Below the pieces are notes generated by a model. The model searched no databases. It had not been told where the DNA came from and saw only the letters and a program-made list of their open reading frames with translations. A DNA stretch of 64,000 nt from the NCBI RefSeq assembly GCF_900112335.1, contig NZ_FOLG01000016.1, positions 29,487-93,486 on the forward strand, given 5' to 3'. The translations under genes were made by a program, and so were the position numbers. This document shows, one piece after another, positions 31,109 to 40,970 of this stretch. Origin of the DNA: Tropicimonas isoalkanivorans. Its GTDB lineage: Bacteria; Pseudomonadota; Alphaproteobacteria; Rhodobacterales; Rhodobacteraceae. Within the stretch, counting starts at the first letter, position 1, and the number at the start of each line of letters is the position of its first letter.

Positions 31109-32698
31109 TCACACCCCGCAGAGTGAGACGGTGATACCGAGGTCCTGCGCCAAGGCTGCGCGGACGTACATCGCCTTGTCAGCCTCCTCTGCGGAGGTCG
31201 CATAGACGACCTGAATGTGATTGGCCTTGTGTCGCGCCATCATCTGGTCACGCGATACCCCGGTCAGAACACCGTGCATGATGGGCCATTCAGGCGTCGT
31301 TGACTCGCTTCGACGGAGCGTTTCGGCCTCAGGTAGCTCGACCGCCTGCCCCCGACCAATATCCATGTGGAGTTGCCCGCCCTCGACGAAAATGCGCGAC
31401 CAGACGATCTCGCCCGGTTTCGCGATCCCCATCAGAGATCCGCCACCGGCAGGGAAGTACATCGCGGGCTGCCGGAAGCTCTCGGACCCTGCCCAGCCGC
31501 CCGCGTTGTGAGCCGGCGGAACAGCGCCTGAAATCTCGAACACCCAGACGAACTCTTCCTCCACGCCCGAACCGTAGGCCTCGCCCCAGCGAAGGTCGTG
31601 CAGCGTCGTCTCCACCGGCTGCCCAAGAGCCCGGTGAACTCGGTTGATCAGGACGCCGTCGAGCCCGGCGCATTCGTCCACCTCATTGAAGTGAACGATG
31701 GCGCGCCCTTGCCGGATCACGGTGCCGTCGGCGCGGGCCACATCGGGACGGTCGTCGTTGTTAAGCATCCCTTCCACCAGGTCGGAGGCCGGAAGAAGGT
31801 CCTTAAGCCCCTGCTGGTACTGGATGCCGATCGCCTCGCAGCCGAAGGCGTCTGCCATGCGAACCGCCGCGATGTACATGCGGCACTGATCGAGAACCTG
31901 CGCCTCCGTGAGGTCGGTCTCTGGGTCGTCCCCCAGATGGAACGTGATGCCCCGCGCCAGCAGCCAGTCATACACCGCACGCGCCTCCGCCTCCGGCACC
32001 TCCTTTGCCGCGTGGTACAAAGCCGACTGCGAGAGACGTTCTTTGAAGACGCCGAGCGGCATCAGCAGGGCATCGGGGATAATGGCGTTAAACATCCCCA
32101 TGCAGCCCTCGTCGAAGACGCCGAGGATCGTCTTGTTCCGGCGCAGATCGGCGGCGATCTCCGCCGCAATCGCGCGATCTTCGGCGGCCAGATCCGTACC
32201 GGCGAAGGGGCGGACATGGCTGGCGTCATGCGTGATCGTGCCCGTCTCCAGCCACTCCCGCAGCCCGTCGAGGAAGAACGCATCCCCGAAGTCCACGCTC
32301 CAGAGCGATGCATAAGGCACACCGGCCTTGGTGAGCGATCCGTTGAGGTTGAGCAACCCCACCAGCCCCGGCCACTGGCCCGACCAGTTCGCCACCGTCA
32401 GGATCGGGCCCTTGTGCGTGGTCAGCCCGGGCAATACGTGGTGGGAATACTGCCAAACCGCCTCGGCCACGATCAGTGGCGCATCTGGGTCGATACTGGC
32501 GAAAACATCCATCCCCTCCCGCTGCGAGGCGATGAAACCGTGGCCCTGCGGTTTGACCGGATGGGCGCGCTTGAGGCTGTGCCCCAGCCCCTCGATCACC
32601 TCTGTTAGCTTCGCCTCCATGGCGGCCTGCGCCGGCCAGCATTGCAGGTTCGCGCTTTCGCGCAGGTCGCCACTTGCAACAAGGACGATGTCAGTCAT
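31109..32698 (-). CDS. L-fucose/D-arabinose isomerase-family protein
   Basis: 529 residues resembling the fucose isomerase superfamily, which interconverts aldoses and ketoses with a divalent metal. Recognisable parts are [46 protein letters not shown] and a C-terminal [16 protein letters not shown]. Its ATG overlaps the FGGY kinase stop (ATGA). In context it would supply a pentulose for the kinase, for example D-arabinose to D-ribulose, but the true substrate is inferred only. The stop is followed by a hairpin. Confidence 0.72.
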   Translation of the reverse strand: MTDIVLVASGDLRESANLQCWPAQAAMEAKLTEVIEGLGHSLKRAHPVKPQGHGFIASQREGMDVFASIDPDAPLIVAEAVWQYSHHVLPGLTTHKGPILTVANWSGQWPGLVGLLNLNGSLTKAGVPYASLWSVDFGDAFFLDGLREWLETGTITHDASHVRPFAGTDLAAEDRAIAAEIAADLRRNKTILGVFDEGCMGMFNAIIPDALLMPLGVFKERLSQSALYHAAKEVPEAEARAVYDWLLARGITFHLGDDPETDLTEAQVLDQCRMYIAAVRMADAFGCEAIGIQYQQGLKDLLPASDLVEGMLNNDDRPDVARADGTVIRQGRAIVHFNEVDECAGLDGVLINRVHRALGQPVETTLHDLRWGEAYGSGVEEEFVWVFEISGAVPPAHNAGGWAGSESFRQPAMYFPAGGGSLMGIAKPGEIVWSRIFVEGGQLHMDIGRGQAVELPEAETLRRSESTTPEWPIMHGVLTGVSRDQMMARHKANHIQVVYATSAEEADKAMYVRAALAQDLGITVSLCGV

Positions 32699-34329
32699 CG
32701 GTCGGTCTCCTCCCGGGCCATGAGTGTCCGATATGCGGCGTAGTCGTCCTGCATCCGGCGGAACACACGGTATTTCCTGTCATGATAGGCGGCAATGTCG
32801 CCCCCGCGCGGCGCCACGGTGGCCCCCTGCCCGCACATCGCGGTCATGGCTGAACGGACGCTCTCGAAATCCCCCGCCGCGACGGAGCCGAGCATGGCGG
32901 AGCCAAGAAGCACGGGCTCCCGCTGGTCGGGCACGACGATGGTGCAGCCTGTGGCGTCCGCCGTTTCCCGCAGGAACAGCGTGTTCTTGGCCAGCCCGCC
33001 ACTCATCACGAGCGTATCGAAGCGGGCGCCGGCGTTGCGCATCTCGTCAATGATGTGGCGCGTGCCATAGGCCAGCGCCTGCACAGTTGCGAGGTAGTCG
33101 AGCGCGAGGTCGTCCGGTCCTGATTCCAACGACAACCCGGAGATCGCGCCGCGCCGCCATGGCTCCGCCAGCGGCGAGCGGTTGCCGTGAAAGTCCGGCT
33201 GCACGTGGCGGTCGGCGGTCAGCGTCGCGGTTTCCTCAGCCAGCGTCGTCAGGCGCGCGTCGAGCAGGTCCGTGATCCTTTTGCCCTGCCCCTTCGCCTC
33301 CGCTTCGAGCGGTGCTGCAGCCGCGTGGCGGGCGATCACCGCGTCAATCAGCGCGCCGGCGGCCGATTGCCCGCCCTCCAGCGCCCAGTACTCCTTCAGG
33401 ACAACGCCGAAATACGGCCCCCAAACACCGGGCACGAAAACCGGCTCTTCGGTCAGCCCGATATGGCAGGTCGAGGTTCCGGCGATGATGGCGAGCCGTG
33501 TGGTGATGTCGCCGTTGCCGAGTGCCACACCCAGCGTGCCGACGGCCCCGGCGTGGGCGTCGATCAGGCTTGCGGCCACCGATGTGCCGGGCAACAGCCC
33601 CATTTCGGACGCCGCCTGCTCCGTCAGGGTGCCGCAAGGCGCTCCGGGCTCGGCAAGACTCTGGCCGATTGCCGCGTGCCCCGCCTCCGCCAGATCCCCC
33701 AATCCAATGGTCTCCAGGAACCCGTCGTCCCACCCCTCGCCGTGCAGCCCCTTGTGGCCGAGGTAGGTCCACTTGCAGACGGTGGAGCAAAGCGAACGCG
33801 TTTCCTCCCCGGTTGCCCGGTGAACCAGCCAGTCTGGTAGGTCCCAGAACCGCCGCGCCACGGACCAGCTTTCGGGCAGTTCCCGCTTCAGCCAGCGCAG
33901 TTTCGGAAGTTCCATTTCTGGCGAGATCCGCCCCCCGACGTACTCAAGAGGCTCCCCGCCGATGGCATTGATCTCCTCGGCGTCGCCCATCGCGCGGTGA
34001 TCCATCCAGAGGATCACGTCCTGATCCTCCTCGCCCTCCGGGCTGACCGTAACAGGCGCGTCGTTTTCGCCGGAAACCACAAGCGAGCAGGTGGCATCGA
34101 ACCCGACGCCCGCCACGCTGCCCGGTGTCACGCCGGCTTCGGCGAGCGCCTCCCGCGTTGCTGCACACACCGACGTCCAGATTTCGGCAGACCGCTGTTG
34201 CGCGAAATCGGGTGCCGGGCGAAGGGTTTCGATCGCGCAAACCCCGCTTCCCTTTAATGTTCCGTTGGCATCGAACAGTCCGGCGCGGGCGCTTCCGGTG
34301 CCGACATCGACTCCCAAATAGTGTTTCAT
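32695..34329 (-). CDS. FGGY-family pentulose kinase, ribulokinase-like
   Basis: 544-residue ATP-dependent sugar kinase. It begins [20 protein letters not shown] (phosphate-1 loop), has [12 protein letters not shown] and ILWMDHRA, which are typical of the pentulose kinase branch, then [14 protein letters not shown] and the C-terminal [21 protein letters not shown]. The protein family most resembles D-ribulokinase/FGGY. It sits between the GntR regulator and the isomerase; the isomerase start overlaps its stop. It probably phosphorylates the ketose made by the isomerase. Substrate specificity is open. Confidence 0.85.
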   Translation of the reverse strand: MKHYLGVDVGTGSARAGLFDANGTLKGSGVCAIETLRPAPDFAQQRSAEIWTSVCAATREALAEAGVTPGSVAGVGFDATCSLVVSGENDAPVTVSPEGEEDQDVILWMDHRAMGDAEEINAIGGEPLEYVGGRISPEMELPKLRWLKRELPESWSVARRFWDLPDWLVHRATGEETRSLCSTVCKWTYLGHKGLHGEGWDDGFLETIGLGDLAEAGHAAIGQSLAEPGAPCGTLTEQAASEMGLLPGTSVAASLIDAHAGAVGTLGVALGNGDITTRLAIIAGTSTCHIGLTEEPVFVPGVWGPYFGVVLKEYWALEGGQSAAGALIDAVIARHAAAAPLEAEAKGQGKRITDLLDARLTTLAEETATLTADRHVQPDFHGNRSPLAEPWRRGAISGLSLESGPDDLALDYLATVQALAYGTRHIIDEMRNAGARFDTLVMSGGLAKNTLFLRETADATGCTIVVPDQREPVLLGSAMLGSVAAGDFESVRSAMTAMCGQGATVAPRGGDIAAYHDRKYRVFRRMQDDYAAYRTLMAREETDR

Positions 34330-34455
34330 GGCCTCTCTCCCCTTTTCAATTCGAGTTGGTGGCGACCAGCGAACCGTGTGCAGTCAGCCACCCTCGGCCG
34401 GCGCTCGCCGCGGAGCCGGACGTGCTCGGTTCATGCGACATGTCCGGACCTCGCA

Positions 34456-35136
34456 TCACAGCTCCAGCGCCCGATCGCGCGCATTGGCAATATGCCGGTC
34501 CATGGCGTCCATCGCCGCCGTTCGGTCGCGGTCCAGAATGGCGTCAATGATGGCCAGGTGATCCGCGAACGCCGCAGGCAGCGTGGCCCGGGTCAGCCGG
34601 ATCCGGTCGAGCCGGATCAGCCGGATGCGAATGCTGTTGATGTTGTAGGCTTGCAGGATCAGGTCGTTGCGGGTGGACTGAACGAGAAGCGCGTGCAGGC
34701 CGGCGTCGACCTCCTGCCCCTCTACGAACACCTCATCCGATGGGTCTCGGTCGACGCGGTCGAGGATTTCCACGTGCTTCCGACGCTGCGCGTGAAGCAG
34801 CGCCTCCGGCATCTCCCGAACCGCGTGAATGACCGCCTCGCGCTCGAGCGCCGCGCGCATCTGGAAGGCGTCCCGGATCATCGGCAGGTCTATCGCTGGG
34901 ATCTGGATTCCGCGCTGCGGAAGCACGAGAACGAGACCTTCGGCTTGCAAGCGCGGCAGGACCTCCCGCAGCGCCCCGATGGACAAGTTCAGCATCTCGA
35001 CCAGTTCACGCTGGCTGATCAACTGTCCCGGCCGCAAACGGCCATCGAGCAGGGCCGCCTGAAACAACTCGTAGCCCGCCTGGGTGACGCTCTGGCCTGC
35101 GCGGCCCGACGGGGCTTCCCCTGGTTTGAACGCCAT
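34456..35136 (-). CDS. GntR-family transcriptional regulator, FCD type
   Basis: 226 residues if the ATG at 35134-35136 is used; a TTG at 35166 that overlaps the upstream stop is an alternative. An N-terminal winged helix-turn-helix (LISQRELVEMLNLSIGALREVLPRLQAEGLV) precedes an all-helical FCD ligand domain (FQMRAALEREAVIHAV, LHALLVQSTRNDLI). It is inside the sugar catabolic operon and likely controls it and the divergent TRAP genes through the palindrome at 36077-36106. The ligand is probably the sugar, a derived sugar acid or a phosphate. Confidence 0.88.
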   Translation of the reverse strand: MAFKPGEAPSGRAGQSVTQAGYELFQAALLDGRLRPGQLISQRELVEMLNLSIGALREVLPRLQAEGLVLVLPQRGIQIPAIDLPMIRDAFQMRAALEREAVIHAVREMPEALLHAQRRKHVEILDRVDRDPSDEVFVEGQEVDAGLHALLVQSTRNDLILQAYNINSIRIRLIRLDRIRLTRATLPAAFADHLAIIDAILDRDRTAAMDAMDRHIANARDRALEL

Positions 35137-35162
35137 CGCCTTGTCCGGTCCGCCCCCTGACC

Positions 35163-36050
35163 TCAATCGCCCTCGGCGAGCATCGCCTCGATGGCTAGCA
35201 TCCGCTCGGACGCGATCGCCCGCAAGGGGGGCAGGAAACGGCCGAATGCGGGTGAGTCGTAGGTCTTCGCGAGGATGGCCTTCAGAACAGCCAGCCCGCC
35301 GTTTCCGTCGACGATTTCGATCCGGCGGCGCGCGCGGGACCTCTCTTCTTCGTCGGCCTCACCACGCGCCAGCCGGACAGCCTCTGCCGCGTAGAGGTTC
35401 ACCATGCCGCCAATCATCCCGGCCCCGCCGGCCGCAACCATTTGGGGCAGGATGGCGTCGCTCCCCGTGAAGATCGACAACTCGGGGAAGGCGTCGATCA
35501 GGGCCAACCCGCCTTTCAGGTCGCCCGTCGAATCCTTGATCCCGACCACCCGGTCGCCAAGCCGCGCCTGCACCGCTCGAACGAGGGCTGGCGTGAAGGT
35601 GACGCCGCTGAAGTGGGGGAAGTTGTAGAGAATGATGTCGATCTCCGGCGCGCCGGCGCGGGCGATTGCCGCCTCGTAAAAGTCCGCCACGCCATCGTCG
35701 CCCGACGGGTCGTAGTAGAAGGGCGGGATCACCAGTGCGGCGCGGCACCCGAGGTCCGCGATGTGCCGAACCATCTGCGCCGCATCGTCGACCGTGGAGG
35801 TGATCACACCCGGAATCATTCGTGCGGCGTCAATTCCGCTTTCCACCAGTGCCGTCAACACCGCGCTCTTCTGCGCGGTTGAAAGGGAGGCGCCCTCCCC
35901 CGTGGTGCCGAAGGGAGAGATAAAGCTGCAACCCTGATGCAGCATCCGCCCGGCATGTGCCGCAAGTCCCGCCACATCGACTTCGTGACGACTATCGAAG
36001 GGCGTCACCAACGCCGCGACAACCCCGCTGAGATCCGTGTCCGCCCGCAT
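35163..36050 (-). CDS. DapA-family (DHDPS/NAL-like) lyase or dehydratase
   Basis: 295 residues from the ATG at 36048-36050 (a TTG at 36068 is less likely). A TIM-barrel aldolase of the dihydrodipicolinate synthase family with the pyruvate-carboxylate loop FGTTGEG (47-53), the catalytic Tyr in IILYNFPHFSG and the Schiff-base Lys in VVGIKDSTGD. Biosynthetic DapA is unlikely because the neighbours are a pentulose kinase, an isomerase and a sugar-type TRAP system. A 2-keto-3-deoxy sugar acid aldolase or dehydratase fits better. It is the first gene of the leftward operon. Confidence 0.82.
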   Translation of the reverse strand: MRADTDLSGVVAALVTPFDSRHEVDVAGLAAHAGRMLHQGCSFISPFGTTGEGASLSTAQKSAVLTALVESGIDAARMIPGVITSTVDDAAQMVRHIADLGCRAALVIPPFYYDPSGDDGVADFYEAAIARAGAPEIDIILYNFPHFSGVTFTPALVRAVQARLGDRVVGIKDSTGDLKGGLALIDAFPELSIFTGSDAILPQMVAAGGAGMIGGMVNLYAAEAVRLARGEADEEERSRARRRIEIVDGNGGLAVLKAILAKTYDSPAFGRFLPPLRAIASERMLAIEAMLAEGD

Positions 36051-36399
36051 TCCGACCCCACAATCCAACTTATCGCATCAGTAACCCAATGACTGATACA
36101 ATCAGTTTCTACCCGAAATTTTGGTTCGCGTACAGCCGGAAGCACGCAGCGCTCCAGCCGCAACCAGAGGATGATGGCATGAGGTACCGCCGCATAAGAC
36201 GCTGAAACGCTTGGCTGAACTTCCGCAGCGTAACTGTAAAAGTGACCCAAGGGCACTGCGACCTGGCTGCGATCGGCCCGTTCCCCGGCAGCATTTAATA
36301 ATATTTCTTGGCGAGAGGCCTTTGGGACTGTTTTATTCGCTCAGGGCCTGTCGAAAAGCGGGTCGAAACGAAAAACGTACATTCCGGGAGGACATCAAG
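36051..36399. other. Divergent promoter region of the sugar island
   Basis: About 350 bp between the DapA-like start (leftward) and dctP (rightward), noticeably A/T richer than the genes (TAATAATATT at about 36296). It carries the operator candidate described separately. No open frame of interest. Confidence 0.6.
36077..36106. promoter_or_regulatory. Candidate GntR/FCD operator: three ATCAGT/ACTGAT half-sites
   Basis: ACTGAT-ACA-ATCAGT is a perfect inverted repeat (36092-36106), and a further ATCAGT half-site sits at 36077-36082, facing the left arm across 9 bp. The arrangement lies 27 bp upstream of the DapA-like ATG, in the gap shared with dctP, the usual place for an FCD-type GntR operator. 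Confidence 0.5.
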
Positions 36400-37401
36400 A
36401 TGAAGTACCTGACTGCAGCGGCCACCGCGGTGGCCGTGTGTCTGAGTGCGAGCGCGACACTTGCGCAATGCGACGAGGGCGAGATTGTCATCAAGTTCAG
36501 CCACGTCACCAACACCGACAAACACCCCAAGGGCATTGCCGCGTCCCTGCTGCAATCCCGGGTCAACGAGGAGATGAACGGAAAGGCCTGCATGGAGGTC
36601 TACCCGAACTCCACGCTTTACAACGACGACCAGGTTCTCGAAGCCATGCTGCAGGGCGACGTGCAGATGGCGGCCCCCTCGCTCAGCAAGTTCGAGAAGT
36701 TCACCAAGACGTTCCGCATCTTCGATCTGCCTTTCATGTTTAAGAACATGGAAGCTGTCGAGGCGTTCCAGAGCTCTGAAGCGGGGCAGAACATGCTGAC
36801 CTCGATGGAGCGGCGCGGTCTGCTCGGGCTCGGCTTCTGGCATAACGGGCTGAAGCAATTCTCCGCCAACAAACCATTGCTGGTGCCCGAGGATGCTGCC
36901 GGTCTGAAGTTCCGCGTGCAGCCCTCTGACGTGCTCGTCGCACAGATGGAAGCTCTGGATGCCTCGCCGCAACCGATGGCCTTCTCAGAGGTCTACGGCG
37001 CGCTCCAGACGGGCGTCGTGGACGGGCAGGAGAACACCTGGTCCAACATCTATGGCCAGAAGTTCTTCGAGGTTCAGGACGGCATCACCGAGACCAATCA
37101 CGGGCTGCTCGATTACATGGTCGTGACCTCGGTGGACTGGTGGGACGGCCTGGACGATGACGTTCGCGATCAGCTCGGCACGATCGTCAAAGAGGTGACC
37201 GAGGAGCGCAACGCCGCGATCGCGCAGGTCGACGCGGACAATCGTCAGGCGATCCTGGATGCCGGCGGCACGATCCGCGAACTGACCGAGGAGCAGCGCG
37301 CGGCATGGGTCGAAGCGATGAAACCGGTCTGGGAGCAGTTCGAAGGCGACGTCGGGGCCGAAAACATCGAGGCCGCACAGTCCATCAACATGTCCATGTG
37401 A
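36400..37401 (+). CDS. dctP: TRAP transporter solute-binding protein, DctP family
   Basis: 333 residues, ATG at 36400 with GGGAGG upstream. Signal peptide MKYLTAAATAVAVCLSASAT, cleavage near LAQ/C. It is a periplasmic binding protein for the tripartite transporter; the family marks are KFSHVTNTDKHPKGIA, the central GLKFRVQPSDVLV with the ligand-contact Arg, and ALQTGVVDGQENTWSNI. The DctP family binds carboxylate groups, so a sugar acid or an organic acid is likely. It is the first gene of dctP-dctQ-dctM, divergent from the catabolic operon. Confidence 0.93.
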   Translation: MKYLTAAATAVAVCLSASATLAQCDEGEIVIKFSHVTNTDKHPKGIAASLLQSRVNEEMNGKACMEVYPNSTLYNDDQVLEAMLQGDVQMAAPSLSKFEKFTKTFRIFDLPFMFKNMEAVEAFQSSEAGQNMLTSMERRGLLGLGFWHNGLKQFSANKPLLVPEDAAGLKFRVQPSDVLVAQMEALDASPQPMAFSEVYGALQTGVVDGQENTWSNIYGQKFFEVQDGITETNHGLLDYMVVTSVDWWDGLDDDVRDQLGTIVKEVTEERNAAIAQVDADNRQAILDAGGTIRELTEEQRAAWVEAMKPVWEQFEGDVGAENIEAAQSINMSM

Positions 37402-37480
37402 CGCATGACGCCAAACAGGGGGCCGCGCGGCAGAGTCGCTGCGGCCCCTCTGTGTCCGCAGTCTTTGGGGAGGGGACCGC

Positions 37481-38182
37481 ATGAGTTCGCATTCACGACA
37501 TCAACCCGAAACACCGCTCGGCGAAGCCATCGCCCGAATAGAGGAGGCATTCATCGCTTTTCTATTGGGAACGATGGTGCTTCTGACGTTCGTCAACGTG
37601 GTCTTGCGGTACATCTTCAACGAGAGCCTGATTTGGGGGCTCGAGGTTGTGCTGGTGCTGTTCGCCTGGCTGGTGCTGTTCGGCATCTCCCACGCGTTCC
37701 GGATCACCGCCCACCTCGGCGTGGATGCGGTCACCTCCCTGATGCCGCCAAGAGGGCAGCGCACCATGGGTATCATCGCGGGCGTGCTGTGCATCATCTA
37801 TGCCGCGCTGCTGTTGAAGGGCGCATGGGACTATTACGCCCCCTTCGCCGGTCTCGACGCCACCAGCGGCCGCTGGTTTCCGACCGGCTTCGAAGATTCC
37901 CGCGACCAGGCTTGGTACGAGACCGACCAGATCCCGATGCTGGACTGGCTGCGATGGCTGGAACCGCTGGTCAATCAGGGGGAGTCCTACGAGAAGCTGC
38001 CGCGGTTCGTGGTCTATCTCATATTGCCGGTTGGCTGCCTGCTGATGCTCATCCGGTCGATCCAAGCTACCGTCGGCGTCATAAACGGCCACCGCGACAG
38101 TCTGATCGTGAGCCATGAGGCGGAGGATCAGGTCGACGACCTGAGCGCCACCCACCACGACGAACCGTATTACAGGGACTGA
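37481..38182 (+). CDS. dctQ: TRAP transporter small permease, DctQ family
   Basis: 233 residues with four predicted membrane segments (AFLLGTMVLLTFVNVVLRYI, VVLVLFAWLVLFGISHAF, IIAGVLCIIYAALLLKGAW, FVVYLILPVGCLLMLIRSI). The NVVLRYIFN and ISHAFRITAHLGVDAV segments are typical of DctQ. It carries an unusually long hydrophilic loop (about 60 residues between TM3 and TM4), as seen in some family members. Starts behind GGGGAGGGGA; 79 bp after dctP and 6 bp before dctM. Confidence 0.9.
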   Translation: MSSHSRHQPETPLGEAIARIEEAFIAFLLGTMVLLTFVNVVLRYIFNESLIWGLEVVLVLFAWLVLFGISHAFRITAHLGVDAVTSLMPPRGQRTMGIIAGVLCIIYAALLLKGAWDYYAPFAGLDATSGRWFPTGFEDSRDQAWYETDQIPMLDWLRWLEPLVNQGESYEKLPRFVVYLILPVGCLLMLIRSIQATVGVINGHRDSLIVSHEAEDQVDDLSATHHDEPYYRD

Positions 38183-38188
38183 CGCCTC

Positions 38189-39583
38189 ATGGAAATCGTG
38201 CTCCTTTTCCTTATGGTGGTGGCGCTGCTGCTGATCGGCGTGCCGATTGCCGTCAGCCTCGGCCTCAGCTCCATCATCTTCCTTCTGGTCAACTCCGAGA
38301 GCTCGCTCGCCTCCGTGGCGCAGTCGCTCTATCAGGCGATGGCCGGTCACTATACTCTCCTGGCCATTCCGTTCTTCATCCTTGCCTCAAGTTTCATGTC
38401 CACCGGCGGCGTCGCCAAGCGGATCATCCGCTTCGCTATCGCCTGTGTCGGGCACCTGCCCGGCGGCCTGGCCATTGCCGGCGTCTTTGCCTGCATGATC
38501 TTCGCCGCACTCTCGGGGAGCTCCCCCGCGACCGTGGTGGCCATTGGCTCCATCGTTATCGCGGCCATGCAGAAGGTCGGCTACTCCAAGGACTTTGCGG
38601 CCGGCGTCATCTGCAACGCCGGCACGCTAGGCATTCTGATTCCGCCGTCGATCGTGATGGTGGTCTATGCCTCCGCTACCGACGTCTCGGTGGGGCGGAT
38701 GTTCCTGGCAGGCGTCATCCCCGGCCTGTTAGCCGGGGGCATGCTAATGGTGACGATCTACGGCATCGCGCGATTCAAGAACCTGCCCCGGGGGGATTGG
38801 CTCGGCTGGGGGGAGATCTGGGACTCGTTCCGGGATGCTTTTTGGGGACTGATGCTGATCGTCATCATCATGGTCGGGATCTACGGCGTGCCGTTCCTGA
38901 CCCCCGCGCTCTTCACGCCCACCGAAGCCGCCGCCGTCGCATCCGTCTACGCGTTCCTCGTTGCGAGTTTCGTCTATCGAGACATGGGCCCCTTGGCGAC
39001 CCCGGAGGGCGAGGAGAACACATCGCTCCTGAACAAGCCCTATGCGCTTATCACGGCGTTCTTTCATCGGGACACCATCGCGACCCTCTATGATGCGGGG
39101 AAGCTGACCGTCACGCTGATGTTCATCATCGCCAACGCGCTGATCCTGAAGCACGTTCTGACGGACGAGCAGGTTCCGCAGACCATCGCCGAGGCCCTGC
39201 TCTCGGCCGGGTTCGGCAAGGTGATGTTCCTGGTGATGGTGAACGTGATCCTGCTGATCGGCGGGCAGTTCATGGAGCCGTCCGGCCTTCTGGTCATCGT
39301 GGCCCCGCTGGTCTTCCCCATCGCCATCGAGCTCGGCGTCGATCCGATCCACCTCGGCATCATCATGGTGGTGAACATGGAAATCGGGATGATCACGCCG
39401 CCGGTCGGACTCAACCTCTTCGTGACGTCGGGCGTGGCCGGAATGCCCATGATGCGCGTCGTGAAGGCCGCCCTGCCCTTCCTGGCGGTGCTGTTCGTGT
39501 TCCTGATTGTGGTGACCTACGTGCCGTGGATCTCGACCTATCTGCCGAACTCGATCATGGGTCCGGAGATCATAACCAACTGA
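38189..39583 (+). CDS. dctM: TRAP transporter large permease, DctM family
   Basis: 464 residues, about a dozen hydrophobic segments; the ion-driven transport subunit. Conserved DctM stretches are IPFFILASSFMSTGGVAKRI, ALSGSSPATVVAIGSI, AGTLGILIPPSIVMVVYA and the C-terminal MEIGMITPPVGLNLFVTSG. It follows dctQ by 6 bp and ends the transporter operon; a GAAA-loop hairpin lies 20 bp beyond the stop. Confidence 0.95.
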   Translation: MEIVLLFLMVVALLLIGVPIAVSLGLSSIIFLLVNSESSLASVAQSLYQAMAGHYTLLAIPFFILASSFMSTGGVAKRIIRFAIACVGHLPGGLAIAGVFACMIFAALSGSSPATVVAIGSIVIAAMQKVGYSKDFAAGVICNAGTLGILIPPSIVMVVYASATDVSVGRMFLAGVIPGLLAGGMLMVTIYGIARFKNLPRGDWLGWGEIWDSFRDAFWGLMLIVIIMVGIYGVPFLTPALFTPTEAAAVASVYAFLVASFVYRDMGPLATPEGEENTSLLNKPYALITAFFHRDTIATLYDAGKLTVTLMFIIANALILKHVLTDEQVPQTIAEALLSAGFGKVMFLVMVNVILLIGGQFMEPSGLLVIVAPLVFPIAIELGVDPIHLGIIMVVNMEIGMITPPVGLNLFVTSGVAGMPMMRVVKAALPFLAVLFVFLIVVTYVPWISTYLPNSIMGPEIITN

Positions 39584-39602
39584 CCTCGCAACGCATTTTG
39601 AT

Positions 39603-39626
39603 CGGCCCGGCGGAAACGTCGGGCCG
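39603..39626. terminator. 10 bp hairpin with GAAA tetraloop after dctM
   Basis: CGGCCCGGCG-GAAA-CGTCGGGCCG (one G-T pair) lies between the convergent dctM and NTPase stops. A T tract is missing, so the terminator call rests on position and stem strength. Confidence 0.5.
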
Positions 39627-39675
39627 GCAGATCGCGCTTCGTTGTCGTGGGGGCGGCTTGCCTACATGCGGAAGG

Positions 39676-40218
39676 TCAAATGCTGCCGAGATACGCGGCG
39701 ACGAAATCTGCGCGTCCGGGGACATCGGTTCGAGGTATCTCAATGATCTCGTATCCAAGAGCGACATACGTCCGGCGCATCACCGCGCAGGTCTCTTCCG
39801 CCTCGGCGCGGGTCTGCTTGCGTTCAATGTCCTGCGTGAAGATCTCATCCCAAAACGGCGCCAAGAAGACGCGACGGTTGTAGCGGGCTGACCCGGCTGC
39901 TGCGGCGGCGTGGGGCGGTACGGGAAGCCCGCAGAGGATAAGGTAGCCCATGATGTCGGGAATGCCTCGGTCGAAGATCACGGGGCCTGAGAGCGCCTGT
40001 GCGTCCTCGTAGGCGCACAGGTCCCGCTCCAGCATCCTTTCCGCATAGGCCATGCGGTCGGACCAGGGGAGGGCATCTCCGCCGCTGGCCATCTCTTCGC
40101 GGATGATCGCGCGGCCGGATTCGGGACTCGTGTGGATGCGGCGGCGTGCGAGTTCGGTGATGAGGCTGGTCTTGCCCGCACCGGGGCCGCCCGTCACGAC
40201 GAACAAATGGTCGCTCAT
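39676..40218 (-). CDS. AAA-type small NTPase (AAA_28)
   Basis: 180 residues from the ATG at 40216-40218. P-loop GGPGAGKTSLI at residues 9-19, then PESGRAIIREEM and FDRGIPDIMGYL, the arrangement of the AAA_28 family of small kinase-like ATPases. Its function is unknown; members are often annotated as predicted ATPase or nucleoside kinase-like. It stands alone between the TRAP operon and tRNA-Ala. Confidence 0.8.
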   Translation of the reverse strand: MSDHLFVVTGGPGAGKTSLITELARRRIHTSPESGRAIIREEMASGGDALPWSDRMAYAERMLERDLCAYEDAQALSGPVIFDRGIPDIMGYLILCGLPVPPHAAAAAGSARYNRRVFLAPFWDEIFTQDIERKQTRAEAEETCAVMRRTYVALGYEIIEIPRTDVPGRADFVAAYLGSI

Positions 40219-40389
40219 GGGACATCCTCGGGTTTGACAGGGAGGGAGGGCTGCGACGGGATCAACGCGCCAAAAGGCGCGGATCAAGGCAGCGTGGATT
40301 TTCGCAGGGAAAACAGTACCCGTCTGCGCGGCAGAAGCGAATCCTCTGACGAAAAGTGCAGACCTATCTGGTACTTTTCAAAGGCGAGA

Positions 40390-40465
<76 letters not shown>

Positions 40466-40534
40466 GGTAGCGCGGTGTCTATTCACCCGCCCAGACGAGT
40501 TCAAGCAGAAAATGAACTCGTCGCGCCGCGCATC

Positions 40535-40867
40535 TCAGGAATCGTCGTCGTCGGACCCGACATCCGCGATGTCATCGAGCGACACGTCGTCCTCGTCCGC
40601 GTCGTCGTCCAGGACGTCGTCGCCCAGATCCACATCCGCATCATCGTCGTCGTCCAGAACGTCGGCGTCGTCGTCGATCAGGACATCGTCGTCGTTCTTG
40701 GTCACTTTTTCCTTTTCATCCTTGATCAGCGTGCGCGACTTGCTGCCGGTGTCCAGGTTCACGACCTCGCCGGTGTAGGGGCTCACGATCGGGGTGCGAC
40801 CGAGGTCGTAGAACCGCTTGCCGGTCGTCGGGCAGACGCGCTTGACTCCCCATTCTTCCTTGGGCAT
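40535..40867 (-). CDS. TIGR02300 / FYDLN-acid family protein
   Basis: 110 residues from the ATG at 40865-40867, preceded by AAGGAC. The N-terminal part holds KRVCPTTGKRFYDLGRTP with the family FYDL motif and a Cys that in other members belongs to a small zinc-finger-like knuckle. The C-terminal half is extremely acidic, with Asp runs interrupted by Val/Leu. The family is confined largely to alphaproteobacteria and has no known function. Here FYDLG replaces the usual FYDLN. Confidence 0.9.
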   Translation of the reverse strand: MPKEEWGVKRVCPTTGKRFYDLGRTPIVSPYTGEVVNLDTGSKSRTLIKDEKEKVTKNDDDVLIDDDADVLDDDDDADVDLGDDVLDDDADEDDVSLDDIADVGSDDDDS

Positions 40868-40970
40868 CGCAGGGTCCTTCATCTGTGGGCGATGGAATGA
40901 ATGAAGCCCGATGCCACAGGTCTACCGGCCTGTCAAACGCAAAGGCGCGGCGCGGCCGGGAGGCGCGAAC

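Noticed and set aside
40535..40720. Asp-codon repeats (GTCGTC runs) as a possible simple repeat or phase-variable tract
   Set aside because: They encode the acidic tail of the TIGR02300 protein, a normal feature of that family.
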